DNA of 64,000 nucleotides from Labyrinthula sp. Ha. Its lineage: Eukaryota > Sar > Bigyra > Labyrinthulida > Labyrinthulaceae. The DNA is taken from positions 558,001 to 622,000 of the forward strand of contig JAALGZ010000012.1 in the NCBI GenBank assembly GCA_015227615.1, in the 5' to 3' direction. Position 1 is the first letter of the stretch; each line of letters opens with the position of its first letter. A program made the position numbers and the translations under genes. Below the pieces are notes generated by a model, which did no database searches, was not told the DNA's origin, and was given only the letters and a program-made list of their open reading frames with translations. This document shows positions 11,752-24,000 of this stretch, piece after piece.

Positions 11752-13315
11752 TCAATCAGTTGCAACTTTTCCTCCAGGTATTTTTCCCTCCAGTAGTTGC
11801 AGGCAAACCACGGCATACGGATGTTTTATATTCGAAAGCACTATCCTAAAAATGGCCATAATTGGAACCGCAAGAATAGCTCCAGGAATACCCCAAACAG
11901 CAAACCAAAAGCTCAAGCTAAGTAAAACAACAACAGCATGAAGTTCCATGGTGTCACCAAATATCTTTGGCTCCACAAAATTACCCACGATCATATGAAT
12001 TCCCACAGGAAGAAAAATTGCACAGAGAATGGAGAAGTTCGTCTGGTCAGGATCTAAAATAAGAAGAGGCAAAGGAAGCAAAGTAGCAACAATGGCACCT
12101 ACTGAAGGAATAAAATTTGCCAAGACAGTCACAACACCAAAAACATGTGCCAGCTTCACATCAAGCATTGGCCCTAGTACAATGTAAACCAGAAACCCAA
12201 CTACAATGGAGATTAATGTCTTGATCACAATATACCTTTGAATCTGTACGTCAACCTGCATTCTCAGATTTTGAGCTTTTGAGGACGTTTCTGAAGATCC
12301 AGCATTGCTATAATCATCAAAACTAACAAAAAATTAATCAAAACGCAAAAAGTAGAAAAGGAAAACTAATGTACCTGTTATAAGCAGCTTTCCCAAGTGG
12401 TCTTGCTGTTGCGTTTACAGCTCCATCTTCAAAAAGAATGTATAAAACGAAGAGAAACACAATAAAACAGTATCCAGCTGCATCCATCAAGAGAATAACC
12501 AAGCTTGTTGTAATCTCAAACACTTTAATCTCTTTCATTATCTCGTCATAAACTTTTGATCCATCAACTCCAAAAGTATTCTTCAAAAATTTTAAGATTT
12601 CCGTCGCAATTTCAACGGCTCTATTTTCATATTTTTCCCAATTATTCTCTTCGAACCGTTGAACAGCATCAACAAAAAAGAAAATTATTCCAAATAGAAC
12701 CGTTAAAGCAAACAACATTGTCAAGAAAACAGAGATAATTCTAGGACAACCAATTCTGGTGTGGTGTGTTCGCTTAAGCTTCCCATTGTTATCATCGGCA
12801 CATAGTGTATTTTGTTGACCAGAGTTATCATCAACGGGCAAGAGATTCGTCAATTCTATGGGCTGATTGAGTGAGTTATCTCTATTTGGCCGTCTGGATG
12901 GGGAGTTCGGATAGTTGAAGGAAAGAGGAAAGCCAAAGTTATGTTTTTCGTTGGGATTGGTTTGTCTCGTATTTAGATTAATGAAGAGGTTTTTTAAGAA
13001 TGTGATATTCTTAAAAGGATCGGAGAGAAAGTCTACAATTGGTTTCAACAGGTAAGAAAAAAATATTGAGATAACAAAGGGAACCAAAATATGTTCAGCC
13101 CAGACTAAAATGAACCCGATTGAAAGACCCGCAAGGACGAGTAAAGGGATTAGAATGAGATTTAGTGTATTCTTTAGAGAAGAAAAAAAGCTTTTTTCTC
13201 GAAGATATAGCTCCGCATGTTGAAGATCCATTTTAAATAACTCTGGAGCAGATGAAGGGGGCGAACTTTTTCCATTATTCGGGTCGTCTTCGAAGTATTC
13301 AGATTCCTGTGACAT
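11752..13315 (-). CDS. AI-2E family (PerM/TqsA-like) multipass membrane transporter
   Basis: Exons 13315-12375 and 12322-11752 join across a 52-nt intron (GTACAT...TTGTTAG), the longest I find here, to give 503 residues. A hydrophobic pair at about 45-90 ends in FVISIFFSYLLKPIVDFL, the classic first conserved block of the family. The second half has ANFIPSVGAIVATLLPL and EPKIFGDTMELHAVVVLLSL, the signature C-terminal blocks (ExKIxG, then xxLHxxxVLLSLxFW). A polar insert of about 85 residues (Asn/Pro/Arg-rich) separates the first two helix groups, making it longer than the roughly 350-residue bacterial members. Bacterial relatives export AI-2 or act as Na+/H+ antiporters; the animal relative is TMEM245. 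The substrate here is unknown. Confidence 0.82.
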
Positions 13316-13344
13316 TGTTTCCTTAATTGCCTTTTATTTTGGTA

Positions 13345-13551
13345 ATGTTGCAAAAGGCATTGCTTTTGGGGAAAATTCTTGTTGGTCCAACATTTGGGGT
13401 TTTAATTGGTACTGTTATGGAATTGAGGAAAACTAGCCTGGTAAATTTTTCTCATTCTAAGATTAACCTATCTAAGCACTGCCCTTCTTGGAACTCGCCA
13501 AAAACGCTTAATATATACCAGCTAGGCTTAAAGCTTATACTTAGCAGCTGA
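13345..13551 (+). CDS. Possible small membrane protein ORF, 68 residues
   Basis: An ATG lies 29 bp from the start of the divergent transporter gene. The ORF begins with a hydrophobic, glycine-containing segment (GKILVGPTFGVLIGTVMEL) and continues with a polar part that may hide an intron (a GTAAAT donor at about 13441). Divergent gene pairs with very short gaps are the norm here, which is the main support. Against it, the ATG lies inside AATGTTGCA, a word also found in the VPS36 promoter, so this could be only promoter sequence. Confidence 0.25.
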   Translation: MLQKALLLGKILVGPTFGVLIGTVMELRKTSLVNFSHSKINLSKHCPSWNSPKTLNIYQLGLKLILSS

Positions 13552-16500
13552 TAACCTGTGATAGTTGCAATGAAAATTTTCTATCACACAAGGGTGACAT
13601 GTGGAAGTTGAAGCGCTTTCAATATTTTGTATTGAGTTTAGAAACGGGTGAGAAGGAATATTCAGACATGAGTTTTTTCACTTGTCGTTTCTATTCATTA
13701 TTTGTGTATAATGTGATGCGGTGTTCTATGATAAATGCAATTTTATTCTGCGACCTGTATCTTTGTACGAAGTATGAGAATTATTGGCATAATCTGAGGA
13801 ATTGAGAACAAGAATCGAATATTAAAGTAATGAGAAATTTGTTCTAGCAAAAATAAGTGGCTTCGATATATCCACTCAACTTTGAATACAAAGACTGAGT
13901 TCGCAGGGAAAGGTGTTCTTTAAGCATTTAAAAAGCTTTAATACAAATATATTTTTTCCACCAAAGGAATGTAAGTCGAGCTTCTGAATATTCGGAAGGA
14001 GGTATGTAAATTAATTAAATAAAAGCCACAACCCTTAAGGGAATCATATTTTTTTCAGCTCGGTAGTACATGAATATGAGCATTTAAGAAAGCTGTGATG
14101 GTCTGTAATAGTTCTAAATATCCATTGCATACTCTAAGCCCTTGTAAAACAATTATGCCATTCAACGTTGTACAAAAAATTGGATTAACTTCTTAGCATT
14201 CTTAATATAAAGCAATGAACATCGGCAAATGTTCCAACGCTATAGAAACTATCGTCTAGTAAACTATGCATAAGTTGTAGTAATACAAGCTAATGCTAAT
14301 AATGTAAGGTACTTAAACTCATACAATCTATTAGGTAGAGTGGTAACTGACAGGTTACTACATTGAAGGTCAAAAAGCATTAGGCATTACAAAAGATTAC
14401 TTATACAAAACAACTCAACGTGAAAATAACTTAAGATTGCCATGAGATACCTACCCTGCTTTCTTTCTGATGCATGGAAGAGCGATTATTTCCTATGTGA
14501 ACTTTCACTTCCGGAAAAATAGCCTGGCCAGCAGTGAAAAAAAAATCCCGAGGGGTATCAGTTTTTAACCTCTTCTTGTTAAATGTTTGATTGTCGATAT
14601 CTGCTCAGTTACTCGTTGATACCCGTAATGGCCACAAAAAAAATTATAGAACTGAGACATGAACAGTTTGGATTGAAGAGGGTACCTGATTGATAGGCTT
14701 TGTCAAAACTGTTTTGAATCCATATAATAATATAATTTTACTTTTTGTTGATCTTTTTGATTTAATGCTCCACCTTATCAGGTATTTAACCTGAAAAAGA
14801 GACAGAAATAAAGAGTGTTTACTAGCGAGTACAATTGTAGAAAACAATAGATAGTGTAACAGTTGAAGAGAAATACCTAGTTCGAAACCGAGGATTCATC
14901 CAGTATACTTAATGCCGAATGGTTTTCTAAAAGAAGAATGTATTCTCAACAGTAATATTATAGTAATGTTTTTTCCATCTTCAACTGGTACTATATGATA
15001 GGTGTAAGAGACGCATAAAAAACTTAATTACACCGTAAAATGCTTTCTCGTGTTTTTTTCCATTACTTAAAAATTCTTGAGGACATTAGGCACTTTTCTG
15101 CCAGTTGATGTGGTTTCTCATAGGTTGAAAGTCAGAAAAACTAACGCAAGTATGATGTTAATGTGCTTCTAGTTTATCTTCTGCGTTGATCGACCGTGTT
15201 ATCTAATTTGCTCAAACTACCCATTTCAACTTTTAAGAGAGAAACTTGATTAAGAAATCTTATTTAGTTTCCACTTTGTAATTACCAAGTTTCTTAGGTG
15301 ACTGTAAGCAGGTATCCTTCAATGGCGATAGGTCTTAATGCAGAAGAAATGACAGAAACGGCATTGGAGTGTTAGGGACAATGACCCATACAGATAAATT
15401 TGACATTAGACATCGCGTAGAATTTGTAGAAAACAACACACAGATATGTATCCCTGACTTTAGGTGATAAAGAAACAAGTAGCGAAAATACTCCTTTGTA
15501 CCATTTTACATTTTTTTGAAGGAAACCTCTAAGATTTTCTAATCTAGCGAAAGGATGTTAGGAGTGATACTCCTATCTGTAGTTAATAACTCCAAGGCAA
15601 AGACTTGAATCTGAGTGAAAAAGGTGGAGTGAAAACTCCGGATCTCATTTAATATTTTTTTTTTCAGTTTTTTATCCAGAACGAACCTACCCTTGTGTTA
15701 GAGGCCATTAAACACAATCATACATCATCTTAAACTGCGAAGAAACTAGCTTTTCTCACAGATTGATGTACTAGTAAGTTTTATTATAAATGATTATTTC
15801 GCGCTTATTCTAGCGTCAATTAAATCCACACATAGAGTGGATACAGGGGCTATGTAGTAATGCCTGCTAACCTTGAGGGGAAATTGTTATTGTACTACAT
15901 CAGTTACAAATGGAAACTAAGTTCACGTTCAATTCCATACACATTGTGCTGCTCTCTATATTTAATGCTCAATATGTGATCTAATCTAAGGCTAGAGGCA
16001 ACAAGAATATCGAAAGGATATTCTGAAGTATTTCGCCAATGGGCAACATTGAAAGCAAGAACTCATCGTTTCTCTTTAAAAGCCTCTTAATTTTGCAAAC
16101 TTCATATTTTACATTCAAGTGTCAATTACTAAACATATTAAAACGGATTAATCGTTTCTTAATTTGCTTAGATTTAAGGAAAACATGTCATGTTGACTTT
16201 TCTCTTGCCCTTAACCAATATTGCCGTTACCATTGTGAGCTATTTTGAGCCTCGTTGGTACTTGGAACAATTCTGTTTTGTGGAACTCTTAACCAGGCTT
16301 AAAATTAAAGTTCTATGCCGACTTCAATTAGGATAAAGCTTCTTACACCTCTTTTAGTGCCAAATTACCCTTGTTAGAAACCCTGCTTAGCTTTTGCAAC
16401 TACTATTTGCATTATATCACAATATTCTATGTTGCTGAACATATACAAGACTAACCATATTGAATTTTTGCTGATAGATGTAAACACTTGTCGTGTGGCT

Positions 16501-16747
16501 TATTTTATCAATAAAGAACTCCGCAATGTTTCAATGAGTTTAACTTGGAGGCTTTTGTTTTCCCAAACCTTGGGAGCAAATTTATACATTCTAAGTTTAA
16601 ACTATATGATCCACTGCAAAAGTTAAAAAAGATAAAACTTTTAGAATTGTTAATTATCACCTCTACAGCATAACGCCCAACTTGGTATGGGCAGCCCAAA
16701 ATAAAACGTAGTCTTTATAATTGGTATTTCTGTTATTTTTGAGGTAG
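13552..16747. other. Gene desert
   Basis: About 3.2 kb of AT-rich DNA. ORFs near 13599, 14644, 16039 and 16429 are under 70 codons and look like chance. Nothing else is recognised. Confidence 0.6.
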
Positions 16748-18778
16748 ATGCAACTATTAGCCGGGACAATCAAATTATCAGCCATAGAACCTTTACAGTT
16801 TGCATGGGTGCGCGCGGATTTCCCGAATCGTTATTTACTGTTAAAAAGTACAGCGATGCATCAACAAGACACTAATGAACGTCTATCACAAGAACTCTAT
16901 TCTCTGAAGAACGCCGATCTCCAGGACATTCTAGGACAACTTTACCTCGCTAAAAGTGGACGAAAATCTCAGTTAGTTAGTCGATTAATAGAATATGCGT
17001 CGCAGTCTACCGAGAACCGGTCAAGGATCGCGAACATCGTTGGCCTAAGTTCGACAAGCACTGGTTACTTTGGACAACGTCCAAGAGAAACATCTAATCC
17101 ATATAATCGAGGAGGATATCCAGGAGTAGTTATGCCTATTGGTCATGAAACAGGTTATCCGTCATATTACGGCATGAATTCTCAGAATTTCTCTGGTGGG
17201 TATTTTAGTCATCAGAATCAACCTTCTTCAAATTTATATGGCATAAATATACCTAGAAATCAGCCGATTAGTATTCAGAATAATATTAATATAAGCATAA
17301 ATAATGGTGGTGAAGGATCTTGGTCACAAAAAGCGAAGGAGATGGCAAACAAGTATTTAGATAAAGTTATTAGAAACGACTTATTTTATGCCCAGGTGGC
17401 TGAGCTTATTAAAATCGCAAAGTTTGAAATGCCAAATTTCAACTTAAGATTTTACATCCCAAATGATCTATTTAAGCAGATCCGAGGAAGTAAAAAATTA
17501 AAAGTCCTGTTCTATTCCGTTGAATTGAATAATGCAGCACTAACAGATAATATAGTGCACAAGTGGCCTGCAAAATCGTCACTGAGGCTGAACCAAAGCA
17601 GTGTAAGAATAACTAAGAAGTTTTTTGACCCAAACTCAAAGAAACCAAATTCTGTGCGCGAAAGGCCTGGAGACCTGACCCTTCATGTAGGCACTTCTAA
17701 CACATTGTTCTTGACTGCAGAACCAGATACAAAGCAAGGCGATTGGCCTTATGCTGTTCGTATTGTAGTTTCAGAGGAAATATCTCTGGAAAAAATTATG
17801 GACAAAATTGCTACATTGGACATCAAGAGCACTGAGAAATTAATTGACAAACTTAATAAACCTGGAATTGAAGGGGTAGAAGCTGCTAGTAAATTACCGT
17901 TGTCGCTTATTGATCCATTAACTTTGTGCCCCATTGAGCAACCTGCCAGAGGAGTGGATTGTTCCCATATTGACTGTTTTGACCTGAAGACCTTTATTAC
18001 ATTTCAAAAGGAAGGGAAAAATGCAAAGTGGGATTGTGTGTTGTGTGCAAAGGGACCACTAACCTTAGACACCATTGTAAAGGATGATTGGGTGAAAAGT
18101 GTAATTGAGTGTGCTAAGAAGAAATATCCTGATGCCGAGCGGGTTGAGATAGATAAAGAACATAATTGGGCTATAGTGAAAGAAGATGAGAGTGATATAG
18201 ATAGCTTTGATGAGAACCAAGAGTTTCAGGAACCACCACCACCTCCTCCCCCAGCTTCACTGAAACCAGGTTCACAAAATGTTGCCACGGATAATACAGT
18301 ATATGAGGTTCTGGATCATGGGCAGCGACCGGCTGTTAATTTCGATAACACGGATATACCTCAGTATGGAACCGAATACGGCTCATCATCTCCTCAGCAA
18401 CTTCCTATCCAGCAAGATTCTTTAATATCAACGCCTCCTATATGGGTAAGCTCACTTCAGGATCGAATTGATAGTACTAACAATGGTCTTGCAGGTCTGC
18501 TCTCCGGGGCCTTAACAGCACAAGATCCATATCGAGGATTGCCTCTAGATCTAAGGCGCCACTCCAACCGAAGCACCTTCTCTGGTGTAGCTGATCTAGG
18601 GAGTTATAATCCTTCAACCTATGCAGCTGGCGGAGATCTGCAGGCTTCATTAGATTTTTTGCCTAGTAGTAGTACTGGTACTAACGTTGCCGCAAATATC
18701 CAAGGTGATAAGCGCAAAGTTAATCAGTCAGACGATCTACACCAAGGCCCAAAACACAAGGAACCTAGATTAACCTGA
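16748..18778 (+). CDS. PIAS/Siz-type SUMO E3 ligase (SAP, PINIT, SP-RING)
   Basis: A single-exon protein of 676 residues from the first ATG. The domain order is that of PIAS/Siz ligases. A SAP DNA-binding helix pair lies at about 46-86 (ELYSLKNADLQDILGQ). A PINIT domain lies at about 205-355 (NLRFYIPND, HKWPAKSSLRLNQ, RPGDLTLHVG). The SP-RING zinc domain lies at about 390-445, with its Cys/His set intact: a CPI start, DCSHIDCFDLKTF, then WDCVLC. The tail is acidic, then has a run of seven prolines, and is low complexity. The protein would transfer SUMO from UBC9 to nuclear targets. Met37 (16856), directly before the SAP domain, is a plausible alternative start because the first 36 residues look unlike the rest. 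It converges with MRE11 (58-bp gap). Confidence 0.87.
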   Translation: MQLLAGTIKLSAIEPLQFAWVRADFPNRYLLLKSTAMHQQDTNERLSQELYSLKNADLQDILGQLYLAKSGRKSQLVSRLIEYASQSTENRSRIANIVGLSSTSTGYFGQRPRETSNPYNRGGYPGVVMPIGHETGYPSYYGMNSQNFSGGYFSHQNQPSSNLYGINIPRNQPISIQNNINISINNGGEGSWSQKAKEMANKYLDKVIRNDLFYAQVAELIKIAKFEMPNFNLRFYIPNDLFKQIRGSKKLKVLFYSVELNNAALTDNIVHKWPAKSSLRLNQSSVRITKKFFDPNSKKPNSVRERPGDLTLHVGTSNTLFLTAEPDTKQGDWPYAVRIVVSEEISLEKIMDKIATLDIKSTEKLIDKLNKPGIEGVEAASKLPLSLIDPLTLCPIEQPARGVDCSHIDCFDLKTFITFQKEGKNAKWDCVLCAKGPLTLDTIVKDDWVKSVIECAKKKYPDAERVEIDKEHNWAIVKEDESDIDSFDENQEFQEPPPPPPPASLKPGSQNVATDNTVYEVLDHGQRPAVNFDNTDIPQYGTEYGSSSPQQLPIQQDSLISTPPIWVSSLQDRIDSTNNGLAGLLSGALTAQDPYRGLPLDLRRHSNRSTFSGVADLGSYNPSTYAAGGDLQASLDFLPSSSTGTNVAANIQGDKRKVNQSDDLHQGPKHKEPRLT

Positions 18779-18836
18779 AAGTTACAAGTGTGTAACAGCT
18801 GAATAATAGTTGGAAAAGTTAGGAGTGCTAGCATAC

Positions 18837-20930
18837 CTAAAAGAAATCGGAGTCTTCAGAGAGATCATCTTCAAGAAAGCGTTTTCTGCCCTGGTTTTTA
18901 GTACTGGGTTTCTTTGACGTTTTTTTTGGAGTATGCTCTGGAGTTGTTCCCATTGCCGAAGATGTTTCTATTTCCAGTCTTGCCGGAGTTTTTTTCGTGG
19001 CAGGCATGGCTGTACCTAGTTTTTGAACATTCTTTACGGCGTCTAGAAATTCATGTTCATTAAATTTTTCAAAATAACCAGCTAGCTTTTTCCGCACATT
19101 GTCCGTCCAGTTGTTTACATGGGCCTCAATTGCCCCGTTTTCGCTCTTGTGTACAAACTGGTGTAAAGATTTGTTAACCTCATCGATATGTAGCCAGTTT
19201 AAGCCAAGTTCCTTTTCCTCGCTTAAAGATTCTTCTAGAAGAGAGCCAATCTTATCACTAGCCTTCTCCCTATATTGTACAACTATATCTTCACTCAGTA
19301 CAGATCGTTTCTCCTCCTGAATATTAGTTCTTCGTTCCATTCTTCGATGAAAGCTGAGCACATCTGATGGGTTAGCAATGTCACTAGCAAACTTTGCACC
19401 AAATTTTACAGCGTTAATAACGAAAAAACCTGTATAATCGACCCGGAGTCGTATAAGTGGTTTCATAGAGCTAAATTTAAGAAGGAAAACGAGTTACCTA
19501 TGAGAAAACTCTTCTTTGGCCCTCTGTATTAAGTTCCGTACCTGCTCTTCCAAGAAATCGCTAAGAACAGTTTGCATCTCCACATCTTTCATTGTATCGC
19601 CTTTTAGTACATCAAGTTCCTTAAAGCCGTTCAAGATTATATCCTGATGGATAAAAGGTCGAACAGTTCTCAACTTTATTGCCTTGTGCCGATAACCCGT
19701 ACTGTCATTAGCGTCATTTTGAATTTCTAAGACTATTACATGTTTTTCCTTTGCTTCACCGGGCGATAAAGAAGTTGCAATGGAGCTTCCTGGTTGGGAG
19801 ATGGAAAATTCTTTTTGAGTAACGATGCTCTGTGTGAAATCAACTTGGCAATCATGCTCATGACCGAATACAACAAGATTCATAAACTCTGGTATATGCT
19901 CTTCTTGGATACAGTTTCTATTTCCTTTACCTCGGTTCTGCCTGTTCTGATGAACCATGAAAAGTGAATACCATGACAAATCAGGCTGCTTGTTCTCTTT
20001 CCGGGGTGGTCCAAACCTAACTTGGTCATTTGAGAATAATCTGTTTAACCTTTCATCTCGCATCCACCCAAGGCCGTAGAGAGCCAACTTGGCTGGAGAA
20101 AATCCATTGTTATTACCCCTATTCCCTTTTGTAATTAAAATAGGGTTGATCCTGATCTTGTCAACTTCAGGTGGGACACCATAGTAATTTACCAACCCTG
20201 CAGCCTGGAGAGTATCAATCGCACTAAATGAACGAATCAGTCCATCGCTTGTTGGGTCGTCATGGTTGCCATGAATAATAAACATTGGCATGGCGACTTT
20301 ACCTACATTATGATTTCCAATAAGGTCACGCTTGAAAGAGTCATAATTAGCATCATGCACTTTAATTGCACTTCGTTTTTCTGCCTTGGCAGTTTGCTCT
20401 TGCAGGACGTGGCGTCGAAAAATCTCCATGGTTCGAATTATGGTGTTTCTGGAAGGTTTGTTGTGATGAAAAAGATCACCTCCAAGTAAAACCATATCAC
20501 AATGATACTTACTAGAGTAAGAAAGAATTTCGTCCATTGTATTGAACGAGTCATCTCGCCTTATTGGATCTTTTTCATATACCCCAAGGTGATTATCAGT
20601 CGTTATCAGAATACGCAACGTTGACTTATTGGGTGGGGTTGAAAGCCATCCTAAAGTTGTACTATCATTATCAACTTTAGTATTCTTTCCAGTTATATGT
20701 GGAGTTGATTCTTTTTTGTCAACAATTTTTCTAGAATCCTTCTCTGTTTCTTCTGTTCTTCTTTTAACGGTTAGGCTAAAAGGCTTAGGAGAGGAGTCGT
20801 GCTTTTTTCCAACATCGGAATCATCATCCAAATAAGGTACATCAATATCTTCACTAGAATCTGAATCCATGAACTTTGGGGCCTTTAACTTGACTGCCTT
20901 CTGTGGTCTTCGTGACCTTGTTTCTGGCAT
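18837..20930 (-). CDS. MRE11: MRE11 double-strand break repair nuclease
   Basis: Exons 20930-19498 and 19470-18837 join across a 27-nt intron (GTAACT...ATTTAG) into 688 residues. The splice restores KPLIRLRVDYTGF, the conserved MRE11 strand. Phosphoesterase motifs are all present: TTDNHLG (about 110), GDLFHHNKPS (about 150), IHGNHDDPT (about 222), VHQNR (about 325) and FGHEHDCQ (about 356). MRE11 is the Mn2+-dependent endo/exonuclease of the MRN complex with RAD50 and NBS1. There is an unusual N-terminal extension of about 100 residues rich in Ser/Asp/Glu and Lys. The C-terminus is basic (KKTSKKPSTK) and then acidic (EDDLSEDSDFF). It shares a 74-bp divergent promoter with the DHX37 gene. Confidence 0.95.
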
Positions 20931-20965
20931 TGTTTATGTTTCAACTTTCTAGTGTTGTCACGATC

Positions 20966-20981
20966 GGAGTAATGTGACATT
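20966..20981. promoter_or_regulatory. Shared promoter motif in the MRE11/DHX37 bidirectional promoter
   Basis: GGAGTAATGTGACATT lies in the 74-bp gap between the two start codons. Fourteen of its 16 bases recur in the VPS36 bidirectional promoter (63239-63254, complement). It also forms the 15-bp near-perfect palindrome GTAATGTGACATTAC (20969-20983). The role as a factor-binding site is inferred. Confidence 0.4.
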
Positions 20982-21004
20982 ACTATAGATGAGATCTCTA
21001 AGAA

Positions 21005-24000
21005 ATGAAGAGAGAAAGGCATAGCCGCAAAAAGCAAAGAACGAGGAACGACCACCTCACCAAGTCACCCGTGCAAAGACCTCAAAAATCTTTACCATCC
21101 AGAAAAAAGAATCAGAGAAATATTGAAGAGGCTTTAGAAAAGCAACGGGTGAGTAAGCGGAAACGAAAGGCTATGGAAAAAGTAAAACTTGACAAAGCCA
21201 AAAAAGAGCGTCGGCGGAAACTTTTGGAAGAAGTCTCTCAAAATAAATTGTCTTTGGAGGATAAGAGTTTTCTTAAGAGAACAATATACCTATCATCTAA
21301 GCGTAAAACGAGGAAGAAGGAGAAGCTTATACCACTTCCCAGAACAGAACAAGATGACATTTCAAGCTCTGATGAATCCGAAAACTCAAAACCCAACCTA
21401 AATGAAGTTACACAGATCACCCCTGGTTTTGCCTTTCTCCCTAAGTTTGATCCTTTTAAACCACTGGAACTACCAACCCCATCTACCTCCAACACCAAGG
21501 TTACAGAAATACCTGCTCAAGAAAAAACTCTATTATCAGAACTGCTCAAAAAATATCCGTTACCAAAATTGATTAACAGAATGTTCATTAAACGGACAAA
21601 AGAAGTTGAAGAGCAACGGCAGCGACTCTCTGTATTCCGTAAGGAACAAGAAATCGTGGAAACAGTTTTAGAGTCACCTTTTACTGTTATATGTTCTTCT
21701 ACAGGAACAGGTATAATTTTTCTAGAATGAATCATATCTAGGGAAAACAACTCAGCTACCACAATTTCTCCTTGAACAAGGTTTTGGATTTAAAGGACAT
21801 GTTGATGAAACTCGGCGAGGTCTTATTGGAATAACTCAAGTATATTTTCTATTGATTTCATGGTGTTTAGCCTAGGCGAGTGGCGGCAGTATCTATGGCA
21901 AAACGAGTAGCCTTTGAAATTGGTACATCTTTGTCACATCAGGATATTGGAAATAGCGCGGCTGATCTTAATATAAATTGCCTTCAAGGCATCGTTGGGT
22001 ATCAAATTCGTTACGATGGTTCAACTGCTGCAAATCTGAACAACAGGATAAAGTTCATGACAGATGGAATATTGTTGCAGGAAGCAAAGGACGATATTCT
22101 TCTTAGTAAGTATTCAGTTATAGTGATAGATGAAGCACATGAAAGGAACTTGAATGGGGATATCTTGCTTGGAATATTGTCGAGAATAGTTCCTCTTAGA
22201 GCCAAGCTCTATCTTGAAGGAAATGATGTGTTTCCACTTCGTGTGGTTATTATGAGCGCTACGCTTAGAGTAAGTGACTTTACAGAGAATGAAGCGTTGT
22301 TTCCTAGTAAACTTCCTGGAGATTTCTTAGAAAAGGTTGAAGTCTGTAAGAAGACGAGGAACCTAGAGCCAAGAGAATTAAGCTTATTAAGAAGTGGCTA
22401 CTTTGTGAATGCTGAGTATTTTGGGCTCACAAATAGCCTTGGAGCGGAGAAGGTAATTGTCCCTTCACCTAGAGTCGTTGACGTTGAAAATTTGGGCAAG
22501 AATGAGGGAAACTATGTTATGCATTTTTCTCGTAAAACTGCAGTTAAAGACTATGTGACTGCTTCATTTAGAAAAATTCTTCAAATACATAGAAAATTGC
22601 CTAAAGGTGGAATTTTAGTCTTTCTTCCCGGTCAAAAGCAAATTAACCAACTCCTGGCTCTGTTGAGGTCGGAGGCTGAGAAAGAGGAAAGGCAAAGGAA
22701 AAGACTTGATAGGCTTGCCAATCAAAACACCGAATCAGATGCTTCTGAGGACTTCGATTTTTCAGATATAGACTCAGATGTCAGTTCTGAAATTGAACCC
22801 GAAGAAGCTAATTCTGGCAGAATTCGGCACATTCTCAAATCTTTTCAGAGGACATACTCTTCCGATGAAGAATCTGTAGTGAATAGTAATCAGCAGTCTT
22901 CATTTGAGGGTACGACAACAAGCCTTGATTCTTCAATCCTACCTCCAAAGTTAAAGCTCAAAGTTCTTCCACTGTATGCAAGGTTAGAATTAAGAAAACA
23001 AAATGAGGTGTTTGAAACTGTGGATTCTAATAAGGTTAGACTCGTTGTTGTTGCTACAAATGTTGCTGAGACTTCCATTACAATACCAGGAATAAGATAT
23101 GTGGTGGATTCTGGAAGGCAAAATCTGAAGACATTTCTAAATGCAAAAAGTGATTTTTCTACGCGATTTATATCAAAGGCCTCCGCAAAGCAAAGGGCTG
23201 GAAGGTCAGGTAGGTGGGTTTTAGGAAACAAGTTAAAATCTGGACACTGTTACACTACTTACTCTAGTAATGTTTATGAACAGTTTTTCCCTGCCTTCGA
23301 AAAAGCTGAAATAGAGATAGCCAATTCAGATGATGTAGTGTTATATATGCATCATCTTGGAATACGCTGTCCAAGTGCGTTTCCTTTTCCTACACAGCCT
23401 AGTAAGAGTAGAATTAGTGCATCAGAGTCCTCGTTGTTTCAAATAGGTGCCTTGAAAACAACAAAGGAAGGGTATTCACTCACTAATCTTGGTGAGCAGA
23501 TGGGAAAGTATCCAGTATCAAGTAGGTTGGGAAAGATGTTAGCTCTGGCTTTATCAAGGAGTGATGTGGAAACCATAAAACTAACTATAACATTGGTGGC
23601 AATAATGAGCCTGCAAAATCCTTTTCTCAGTAATTTAGACAATGTTGAGAGAACAGGTTCAATATCAAATTTGAAAGAAAAACGATCTATTTTTCATAGT
23701 GAGCGCTCGGATTTCTTATACCATTTGAATGCCGTTGGGGGGTTCCTTTATCTGGATCAAGCTCTGAGCAGACATGTTTCTCAGTTTAATGATTTTTGTG
23801 CGCGATATTTTATGCACAAAAAGACTTTGATAGAAATCCGAAAGTTGTGCTTGCAGCTTTGGAAATTAGTGCAGACTACATTTGAAGATAAGAATTCTGG
23901 ACAGTTCATGATTTCAAAGCCAATAAACCATCAGTCTTTATTCTTGCAGCAAGTAATTATTTCAAGTCATTTAGATCGACTGGCCAAAAAACTCTCTTTT

